This document shows positions 1 through 5,195 of a stretch of 5,195 nucleotides of DNA, in pieces (within the stretch, counting starts at the first letter, position 1; each line of letters opens with the position of its first letter). The notes under the pieces are model-generated. The model did not search any database, was not told where the DNA came from, and was given only the letters and a program-made list of their open reading frames with translations. The DNA comes from Pseudomonadota bacterium (GTDB lineage Bacteria > Pseudomonadota > Gammaproteobacteria > Steroidobacterales > Steroidobacteraceae). The stretch lies in NCBI GenBank assembly GCA_021781775.1, contig JAJXWE010000157.1, forward strand, positions 1-5,195, given 5' to 3'. Position numbers and translations under genes: made by a program.

Positions 1-852
1 AGTCTGCAGCCGGGAATCGACGGCCTGCGATGCAGGGTCCACGATGGTGCCGATCTTCTCCGGCAAAATGACCACCTGCGCGCCTCGGGCCACCAAGCGC
101 GCAGCCTCGCGGGCGTACGCTCCGATAAGGTGCTCCGTCTGCCGCCCCGCGCGAACTCGCGGTGCGTCATGGACAACCATGCCAACCGTCACGTGGTGAC
201 CGCCGATGGGAGTCGCCAGCCGAATGGCGCCAAAGATGAGAACGGCGGCAATCAATGCCAAGCTAGCACCGGCCAAGCGCGCCGCGTGGCGTGGGCGGCT
301 GCGACATGTCCGCACGAACAAGGCAATTGCAGTCGGAAACAGGAGCAGCAGGAAGCTCATGCCCCACGGACCAGTGACGGCCGCCAACTGCAGGAAGGGC
401 AGGAACTTCAGTTGCGAGTACGCCAGGCTGATCAATGTGCCAGCGGATGTGGCTCGATTGACGACGTATTCGAAGGACACCCATACCGCGGGGTACGCGA
501 TCAGCGCACGCCAGGACTCGCCGCGCCGCGCAAGAGCCCGAAATACGAGCACGGCAATGGTGAAGAGCAGCGCCACGACCATGAATTCAAAGATCACGAT
601 TCCGGACGGCACGTGCAGCACGTTGTGCAGGTAGTTCCAGAGATTCAAGGTGCCCGCGAACCAGGCCGGAAACGCGACCAGTGCCGCCTCCCAGGCTGTC
701 GCGCGGACCGCCAGCAGCAACACCGGCAGCGGGGCAAACCACGTCAGCGGCCACCAGGGATGAAGCCCTGAACCAAACCAAAGCAATGCCGCCGAAGCAG
801 CGATCGTGCCGAGCCCAAGGCCGATGCGCTGCGCGTCACGAACGAATGCCAT
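1..852 (-). CDS. Lnt-like apolipoprotein N-acyltransferase / carbon-nitrogen hydrolase family membrane protein (partial, C-terminus off the left edge)
   Basis: The reverse strand is open from an ATG at 852 to the window edge (284 codons, no stop). Residues 1-212 are very hydrophobic, with about six or seven membrane segments (roughly 11-30, 35-52, 54-70, 83-106, 115-130, 162-181, 191-212). Lnt-like signatures are HPWWPLTWFAPLPVLLLAV near 31-49, LISLAYSQLKFLPFLQLA near 140-157 and the following GPWGMSFLLLL. From about 219 the periplasmic nitrilase-type domain begins, and VILPEKIG (261-268) places the expected catalytic Glu at 265, close to Glu267 of E. coli Lnt. The Lys and Cys of the triad lie beyond the edge. 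Family knowledge: Lnt transfers an acyl chain from phospholipid to the N-terminal Cys of lipoproteins. The usual VQGNIPQ-like and PET motifs read VVHDAPR and PEK here, so I infer a divergent paralogue whose substrate is unknown. It overlaps the upstream tetR by 17 bases. Confidence 0.82.
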   Translation of the reverse strand, partial: MAFVRDAQRIGLGLGTIAASAALLWFGSGLHPWWPLTWFAPLPVLLLAVRATAWEAALVAFPAWFAGTLNLWNYLHNVLHVPSGIVIFEFMVVALLFTIAVLVFRALARRGESWRALIAYPAVWVSFEYVVNRATSAGTLISLAYSQLKFLPFLQLAAVTGPWGMSFLLLLFPTAIALFVRTCRSRPRHAARLAGASLALIAAVLIFGAIRLATPIGGHHVTVGMVVHDAPRVRAGRQTEHLIGAYAREAARLVARGAQVVILPEKIGTIVDPASQAVDSRLQT

Positions 853-1420
853 TGATGTACCTCTTAAATGCGCGGTGATAGAGCGCACGAAACTCACTGC
901 GCGACAAGTCAACGCGGCCGGCGAAATAGAGTGTGATCAACCCTTGCCACATCGCGCCGGTCTCGAAAACGATCTCCCACACATCATCCTGTCGGAGCTC
1001 GCCTTGCGCCATGGCATGAGCGATCAAGTCCGCCGCGATGGTGGCCGTAGGCGATTGGCGGGCTCTGAAATCGCCCGGAAATCGTCGCGCGCCAGCCCGA
1101 GGCCGCAGAAACATCAACTCGAACACCTTCGGATTCTCGAACGCATGGTCCAGAAAGACATCCGCGATCTTTAACAGGCGGGACTCCAGGCTGCCGCTCA
1201 ATCGCAACTCGTGTAGCCGCGTCGACAATTCCGCAAAACCCTCGTCGGCCACCGCGTTCAGCAGTGCAGTCCGATCGGCATAGTGACGATAGATCGCCAT
1301 CGCCGTGATACCCACGACTGCGGCAACTCGGCGCATGCTCAGCCCGTCGAGGCCCTCTTGCTCAACGAGCTGCCGCGCCGCAGAGACGATCCTCTGGGCA
1401 GTTGAGACGCCGGACGGCAT
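836..1420 (-). CDS. TetR/AcrR-family transcriptional repressor
   Basis: From the ATG at 1420 the protein has 194 residues, typical for TetR regulators. The N-terminal DNA-binding domain is clear: helix 1 at about 5-21 (VSTAQRIVSAARQLVEQ), then the helix-turn-helix at about 27-47, LSMRRVAAVVGITAMAIYRH with Y47, followed by ADRTALLNAV. The C-terminal ligand domain (about 65-190) is diverse. Its ending, with MWQGLITLYFAGR near 158-170, resembles the WHG-type C-terminal domain (TetR_C_33); that is an inference. A longer frame begins at ATG 1495, but it would place the -35, the -10 and the operator inside the coding region, and the extra 25 residues look unlike TetR. The gene is first in an operon with the overlapping Lnt-like gene and has a perfect palindrome directly before its ATG, so autoregulation is likely. 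The inducer is unknown. Confidence 0.93.
   Translation of the reverse strand: MPSGVSTAQRIVSAARQLVEQEGLDGLSMRRVAAVVGITAMAIYRHYADRTALLNAVADEGFAELSTRLHELRLSGSLESRLLKIADVFLDHAFENPKVFELMFLRPRAGARRFPGDFRARQSPTATIAADLIAHAMAQGELRQDDVWEIVFETGAMWQGLITLYFAGRVDLSRSEFRALYHRAFKRYINGIRS
860..865 (-). promoter_or_regulatory. Ribosome binding site of the Lnt-like gene, inside tetR
   Basis: The minus strand reads AAGAGG, then seven bases, then the ATG at 852. This good Shine-Dalgarno lies within the last codons of tetR and supports ATG 852 as the true start. It implies translation of the Lnt-like gene from the same mRNA, with possible translational coupling because the tetR stop (836-838) lies just past this start. 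Confidence 0.75.
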
Positions 1421-1435
1421 GTATACACTGTATAC
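1421..1435 (-). promoter_or_regulatory. Probable TetR operator, perfect 15-bp palindrome
   Basis: The minus strand reads GTATACAGTGTATAC, two exact 7-base arms (GTATACA / TGTATAC) around one central base, ending immediately before the tetR ATG. Length and symmetry fit operators of TetR-family dimers. It covers the -10 box and the predicted transcription start, so a bound dimer would block RNA polymerase. Assignment to the adjacent TetR is inferred from position. Confidence 0.8.
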
Positions 1436-1456
1436 CTGCAAAAACCAACCTGTCAA
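1429..1456 (-). promoter_or_regulatory. Sigma-70-type promoter of the tetR-Lnt-like operon
   Basis: On the minus strand a consensus -35 box TTGACA (1456-1451) is followed by a 16-base spacer and a -10 box TATACA (1434-1429, four of six matches to TATAAT). Eight bases then separate the -10 from the ATG at 1420, so transcription should begin at or one to two bases before the start codon. No Shine-Dalgarno fits that ATG, which agrees with a leaderless transcript. Confidence 0.68.
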
Positions 1457-1465
1457 GGATTCGTA

Positions 1466-1477
1466 ACAGGATCCTGT
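1466..1477. repeat. 12-bp perfect palindrome upstream of the tetR promoter
   Basis: ACAGGATCCTGT is perfectly self-complementary and lies ten bases upstream of the -35 box. A further CCTGT half-site sits at 1449-1453, touching the -35 box. It could be a second regulator site, but a 12-bp palindrome can arise by chance and its sequence is unrelated to the GTATAC operator. Confidence 0.35.
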
Positions 1478-1645
1478 GGAGAGACGCGGAGCCAAGCACT
1501 CTGGCCACGCACATCACAGTGAGTGAACGCCAGACAGGGAAGCTTCTGCAAGGCAATCGCCGGGGACAGCAACACTGGCGCGCCCAACGGCTTGGCACAA
1601 CCTCCGAGATTAGCGCGCACTAGGAACGGGCGTCCGAAGAGCACA

Positions 1646-1933
1646 TATGAATCTTGGCGCGCCAACTTCATGTGCCCAGATGGGCCGCGACGTGGTGGTG
1701 GTCCGGAAGTCCACCCACCGTCAGGAGCGCGAAGACGAACGACTGGAATACGTGACGCCGTTGCGGGGTGAACATTTGAACCGCACGGCCATGGAGGCTG
1801 CAAGTACAAGGCTACGGCCATCCACGCCACCCAGGAACACGCCGCCGCCCACGAGAAGATGGGTTTCACTCATGGCTGGGGCACAGTTCTCAAGCAGCTG
1901 GTGGACTACGTGAAGACCACTGCCATGACTTGA
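1646..1933 (+). pseudogene. Remnant of an SRPBCC / AHSA1-type (activator of Hsp90 ATPase homologue 1-like) domain gene
   Basis: After a TGA at 1769-1771 the plus frame runs 53 codons to a TGA at 1931. It begins TFEPHGHGGCKYKATAIHAT and continues with HEKMGFTHGWGTVLKQLVDY. This is the typical end of SRPBCC/AHSA1-like proteins: a beta strand FEPxGGGTxYTA, then the C-terminal helix with HEEMGFxxGWGTxLDQL. In the same frame before the stop, YESWRANFMCPDGP (1646-1687) resembles the WR..MRSPDG strand of the family. Between these two parts only about 28 codons remain where the family has about 50, and part of it (DERLEYV near 1734-1754) fits better in another frame. Internal deletion and frameshifts are therefore likely. 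No N-terminal half, start or ribosome site is recognisable. Family members bind hydrophobic ligands or act with chaperones, but the ancestral role here cannot be told. The C-terminal identification is firm; the left boundary is a guess. Confidence 0.66.
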
Positions 1934-2591
1934 GGAGCGCGCCCGCGGCGAATGCGGCTTTCTTGCGGCCCCATTGGGCCATCGAACATCGCCAGTTGAC
2001 CGGACTCTGCCCGTGAGCGGCCAATGATCTCAGGTGCAATGCAGGGCTCGGACGGAGCAGGGATTTCTCGGCAACTGGATCGCGCCGATGGGATCCGCCC
2101 ATTGAGTCGTCTTTGACAGCGCCCGGACTCCTTCCCGCGCAGCTCCGCGAGCACTTTGTCGGTCACCCCCCCCAGCGTCGCCAGCCGCGCCGGCGCCGTG
2201 ATCAGCACCGGGGTTTGGAGTCGCCGGGGCTGCGAATCGGAGCATTGAGACCCCATTTCCGGCGATCTGCCAGTCGCTTGGTTGACGTATACCCAGCGCT
2301 CGCCTGCGACCTCGGCCGTCAATGCGCGCGCGGGTTCGGGGCGGCACTCGGCAAAACGTGAACCAGTACCGGCCTGCGGGCCACCAACGGGGCAATGACC
2401 GCAGTTTTGCGGCCCGGTCCTTGAGGCCCCGTCGCGGCAGCCGATAGCGGCTTTGGGAGGCACTTTTGCCGCCGATGCGCGTCCATGATTGTGATCGGCA
2501 GCACGAGTAAGCTCCCACGCAACCCCGACCACCAGATTGATGTTCGAAAACGTGAAATTCAGTCCGATCCCGTGCCTGCGGCACCCTTAAC
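1934..2591. other. Region without a recognisable gene, possibly decayed
   Basis: I see no convincing gene in these 658 bases. Two overlapping minus-strand frames are open here (1906-2532 and 2030-2605), but both read as compositionally odd proteins rich in Arg, Cys and Ser with no motif I know. A fragment such as LITAPARLATLGGVTDKVLAELRG (about 2138-2206, minus) reads like real protein but carries no family signature. Small inverted repeats occur at 1967-1980 (GGCCC-CATT-GGGCC) and 2399-2412 (CCGCA-GTTT-TGCGG), neither with a T-run, and a run of eight C lies at 2166-2173. The sequence suits a worn-out gene or intergenic accessory DNA. The promoter of the cyclase gene should be in its right end, but I could not identify convincing boxes. 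Confidence 0.5.
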
Positions 2592-4550
2592 GTGAGACGC
2601 ATCATGGGTGCTCGTTACTCAAGGTGGCGTGCTGTGCTGCGCGGGGGCGCAGCGGCGGTGCTGCTTTGCGCGACCGGCTTCGGTGCCACCGCCCGGGCCA
2701 GCTGCTTTGACGTACGCGTCCCGGCTTTCGTCGAGCTGCGCCCCCTGGTCGCCCAGAATCCCACCCGGGCGCTGAGCGAGGCCAATGCCCGCCTTGCCGC
2801 CCTGCCGAACGATGCCGCCGAGCACGATCTGCGCACCGTCGCAGCGCTGCACGCCATCCAGGCCGGCGCCTACGAGGAATTCACCCTCACGGACCGGCAG
2901 CGCGCGGCGGCGCTCGCCGGGCTCGCCCTGCTGCACGATCCGACCGACCCGCTGCGCCTCGAGCTGCTCGCCGCCTATGCAAACAGTTTCACCTCCCCGG
3001 CGGCCATTGCCCGGGCGCTCGACCAGATCAAGCAGGCGCGCACGCTGCTGCGCCCCGGATCGCGCAGCGACGTGTGTCTGGAGATCACCCAGGGCCTGAT
3101 GAACACGCTACGCGACCGCTCGGGGCTGGCGATCCGCGAGCTCACTCAGGCGTACATGCAAAGTGAGGCAGCCGAGCTGTCCGGAGCGCACGACCAGGCG
3201 AGCGGGATACTCGCCCTCGCGCTGCGCAGCATGGGGGACGATCGCGAGGCGCTCACGTTCAACCGCCAGGCGATCCAGTGGGACCAGGCGCACCAGGCAA
3301 GCGAGGATCTGTCCCAGGACATCTACGCCCGGGGCGAGATTCTGCGGGCGATGGGCAGCTTCGACTCCGCGATCGCAGCGCTGCGCCAGGCGCGCGCCGT
3401 CAGCGCCTCGATCGGCGACCATCAGGGTGTCGCGTACTCGGATCTGCGTATCTGCGAGGCGGAGATCGGACTGCAGCGCTACGCGGCCGCGCGCCGCGAT
3501 TGCGAGCGGGCGGCCCCGGTGCTCACGGCCGGCAAGGTCGTCAGCATGATCAAGGAGACGAATGCTCAGCTCGCCAAGATCGATCTTGCCGAGGGCCACC
3601 CGGGCAGTGCGGTGCGGATCCTCGATCAGGTGCTCGACAAGCACGGGGCCGACATGCTCGCCGCCTCGGTCGCGCCGGCCTACCTGGCGCGGGCCGAAGC
3701 CAACGCCGCTCTGAAACGCTATTCGGCCGCCTACCGGGACCTGACATCCTACCTGCAGCTGTACCGACGGCAGAATCGCGCCAGCCGCGCCCGGTTGCGT
3801 GAGGCGCTCGAAGTGCGCTTTCAGGTCAAGCAAGCGTTCGAGCGCAACGCGGTGCTGCGACGCAAACTGCAGGCCGCCGCGCATCAGGCCACGCGCCAGA
3901 AGCAGCTGCTGCACTGGATGGAGGCGGCGGGCGTCGCCGGCGTGCTCGTCATCGCGCTGCTGTCCTACATCGTGGTCGCTGACCGGCGCCACCGACGCCA
4001 GCTCGTGCGGCTCGCCCGCCACGACCCACTTACCGGCATGCCGAACCGCGGCCACACCGTCCACCTGGCCACCGCAGCGCTCACCTCCGCGCTCGAGCGC
4101 AGCCATCCGCTCACCGTCGCACTGATCGACTTCGACTATTTCAAAGCCATCAACGACCAGTGTGGACACGCCGCCGGCGATCACGTACTGCGCGAATTCG
4201 CGCGGCTGTCGCGCGGAGCGCTGCGCACCAGCGACATCCTCGGCCGCTGGGGCGGGGAGGAATTCCTGCTCGTGCTGCCGGAGGCGACGCTCGACGCCGC
4301 TCTCGCCACGATCGAGCGGCTGCGTCTGCTCGCGCTGGGCATTCAGATCCCCTTCCCCAGCCAGCGAATCGATCTGCCCCGGGTGACCTTCAGCGCGGGT
4401 CTGGCAACCACCGCGGACGGACCGCGCACGCTCGACGAACTGGTTGCGAGCGCCGACGCAGCCCTCTATGAGGCCAAAGACGCAGGACGCGACGTGGTGC
4501 GCATCAGCCGCGCCCGCAACCAGAACGATCCCGAAAAGCGGCTCGCCTGA
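2592..4550 (+). CDS. Membrane diguanylate cyclase with periplasmic TPR-like sensor domain
   Basis: The protein should convert two GTP to c-di-GMP at the inner membrane. Layout of the 652 residues: signal peptide about 1-36 (basic start, hydrophobic AAAVLLCATGFGATARA, cleavage after ARA); alpha-helical TPR-like repeats about 54-390, clearest at 198-230, 242-270, 278-310 and 361-390; a basic coiled-coil-like helix about 394-440; a membrane helix about 444-463; and a GGDEF domain about 470-640. Cyclase residues are complete: HDPLTGMPNR (477-486), IDFDYFKAIND with metal-binding D513 and D515, GD at 529-530, and GGEEF at 554-558. The inhibitory I-site RxxD (R545, D548) sits exactly five residues before GGEEF, so product feedback is expected. 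The repeats should face the periplasm and sense a protein or envelope signal (inference). The start is GTG 2592 or ATG 2604; neither has a strong ribosome site, and ATG 2604 gives a good signal peptide. There is no EAL domain. Confidence 0.95.
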   Translation: MRRIMGARYSRWRAVLRGGAAAVLLCATGFGATARASCFDVRVPAFVELRPLVAQNPTRALSEANARLAALPNDAAEHDLRTVAALHAIQAGAYEEFTLTDRQRAAALAGLALLHDPTDPLRLELLAAYANSFTSPAAIARALDQIKQARTLLRPGSRSDVCLEITQGLMNTLRDRSGLAIRELTQAYMQSEAAELSGAHDQASGILALALRSMGDDREALTFNRQAIQWDQAHQASEDLSQDIYARGEILRAMGSFDSAIAALRQARAVSASIGDHQGVAYSDLRICEAEIGLQRYAAARRDCERAAPVLTAGKVVSMIKETNAQLAKIDLAEGHPGSAVRILDQVLDKHGADMLAASVAPAYLARAEANAALKRYSAAYRDLTSYLQLYRRQNRASRARLREALEVRFQVKQAFERNAVLRRKLQAAAHQATRQKQLLHWMEAAGVAGVLVIALLSYIVVADRRHRRQLVRLARHDPLTGMPNRGHTVHLATAALTSALERSHPLTVALIDFDYFKAINDQCGHAAGDHVLREFARLSRGALRTSDILGRWGGEEFLLVLPEATLDAALATIERLRLLALGIQIPFPSQRIDLPRVTFSAGLATTADGPRTLDELVASADAALYEAKDAGRDVVRISRARNQNDPEKRLA

Positions 4551-4665
4551 CAGTTCGCGCACGCTGGCGAGGACGCAGCGCGTTCCACCCCACCGCGCGC
4601 AGTCGACAAGGAGCGCCCGCCACCGTATCCTCCGGCCAGTTGCCCGCGATCAAGCCGCACGCGCG

Positions 4666-5195
4666 TTGTCTTCTTCATCGCCTCACACCCTGACGTTCTG
4701 CAGCCAGTGCGGCGCACGGCTCGCGATGCGCATCCCGCCCGGCGATCATCTGCCGCGCTACGTGTGCGACGCGTGTGGGACGATCCACTACCAGAACCCA
4801 CGGTTGATCGTCGGCTGCGTGCCCGAGCACGAGGGGCTTATCCTGCTGTGCCGGCGCGCCATTGAGCCGCGGCTGGGCTTCTGGACCGTACCCGCGGGGT
4901 TCATGGAGAACGGTGAGACCCTGCAGCAGGCCGCGGCCCGCGAGTCGCACGAAGAGGCGCTCGCAGAGGTCGAGATTGGCTCGCTGCTGTCGATCGTGCA
5001 TGTGCTGCACGCCCATCAGGTGCACGTGTTCTTCCGCGCCGCCCTGCGCAAGTCCGAACACGGCGCCGGGGCTGAGAGCCTGGAGACCGCTTTGGTACAC
5101 CCCGAGGACATTCCCTGGACGGATCTGGCCTTCCCGAGCACCGAGTTCACGCTGCGCCGCTACCTCGAGGACCGCGCCGCGGGCCGCGAGCTACA
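4666..5195 (+). CDS. Nudix hydrolase with N-terminal zinc ribbon (partial, C-terminus off the right edge)
   Basis: Numbered from TTG 4666, a zinc ribbon has Cys pairs C12/C15 (FCSQCG) and C34/C37 (CDACG), followed by IHYQNPRLIVGCVPEHEG. The Nudix box spans about 78-100: GFMENGE, seven residues, then RESHEEALA. Catalytic R92, E93, E96 and E97 are present, while the box's usual Gly is Leu, a change common in the EEAxA subgroup. The tail LETALVHPEDIPWTDLAFPSTEFTLRRYLEDR is typical of this family of about 180 residues, so only a few residues should be missing. Nudix enzymes cleave nucleoside-diphosphate-linked compounds; the ribbon resembles that of NADH pyrophosphatase, but the true substrate cannot be read. 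From the TGA at 4468 to FCSQCG the frame holds no ATG or GTG; the only common start is TTG 4666. ATG 4726 would delete the first Cys pair. It lies 115 bases after the cyclase, same strand, with no terminator seen between, so co-transcription is possible. Confidence 0.88.
   Translation, partial: MSSSSPHTLTFCSQCGARLAMRIPPGDHLPRYVCDACGTIHYQNPRLIVGCVPEHEGLILLCRRAIEPRLGFWTVPAGFMENGETLQQAAARESHEEALAEVEIGSLLSIVHVLHAHQVHVFFRAALRKSEHGAGAESLETALVHPEDIPWTDLAFPSTEFTLRRYLEDRAAGREL

Noticed and set aside
130..771. Plus-strand frame of 213 codons
   Set aside because: It is antisense to the Lnt-like membrane protein and reads as Arg/Gln/Gly-rich non-protein sequence.
1421..1495. Longer tetR start at ATG 1495 (25 extra residues)
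   Set aside because: The extension contains the -35, -10 and palindromic operator and has no TetR-like sequence; ATG 1420 fits the usual family start.
1577..1661. Two GGCGCGCC sites within about 80 bases as a repeat unit
   Set aside because: The flanking similarity ends after a few bases; likely chance in GC-rich sequence.
1967..1980. GGCCC-CATT-GGGCC hairpin after the SRPBCC remnant as a terminator
   Set aside because: The stem has only five pairs and no T-run follows on either strand.
2399..2412. CCGCA-GTTT-TGCGG hairpin as terminator or regulatory RNA
   Set aside because: Short stem, no T-run, no associated gene; easily due to chance in GC-rich DNA.
1906..2605. Two overlapping minus-strand frames (208 and 191 codons) as genes
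   Set aside because: Compositionally odd, no recognisable motif, no clear ribosome site, and one runs over the start of the cyclase gene.
3108..4562. Open minus-strand frame of 484 codons
   Set aside because: It lies entirely antisense to the diguanylate cyclase gene, whose domains are unambiguous; long antisense frames are expected in GC-rich coding DNA.
4675..5100. Minus-strand frame of 141 codons
   Set aside because: It is antisense to the Nudix hydrolase, whose zinc ribbon and Nudix box are clear on the plus strand.

Overview
The window looks like chromosomal DNA from a GC-rich proteobacterium. A gammaproteobacterium of the Xanthomonadales, Nevskiales or Steroidobacter type is my best guess, inferred from the style of the diguanylate cyclase and the zinc-ribbon Nudix protein. 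No rRNA, tRNA, CRISPR array or intact mobile element is visible.

Left third, minus strand (1-1456): a two-gene operon. A TetR-family repressor (836-1420) is followed, with a 17-base overlap, by an Lnt-like membrane protein of the apolipoprotein N-acyltransferase / nitrilase superfamily, which runs off the left edge. The ORF of the Lnt-like gene is open to position 1 and is cut before its predicted Lys and Cys catalytic positions. The operon has a readable promoter: a consensus TTGACA -35 box, and a -10 box buried in a perfect 15-bp palindrome, GTATACAGTGTATAC, that touches the tetR ATG. This suggests autorepression and a leaderless or nearly leaderless tetR mRNA. The Lnt-like protein is probably a regulated paralogue rather than the housekeeping enzyme.

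Middle (1457-2591): about 1.1 kb without an intact gene. It holds the wreck of a plus-strand SRPBCC / AHSA1-type gene (about 1646-1933), whose C-terminal 53 codons are clearly recognisable after an in-frame stop. After that come about 650 bases in which I recognise nothing. The region looks like decaying accessory DNA.

Right half, plus strand (2592-5195): an intact membrane diguanylate cyclase has a signal peptide, periplasmic TPR-like repeats, one transmembrane helix and a GGEEF domain with an intact I-site. It is followed 115 bases later by a Nudix hydrolase with an N-terminal zinc ribbon, which is cut by the right edge. The Nudix frame has no ATG upstream of its zinc ribbon, so its start is probably TTG.

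The strongest leads are the self-regulated TetR/Lnt-like operon and the geometry of its operator. I see no convincing new defence or mobile system.
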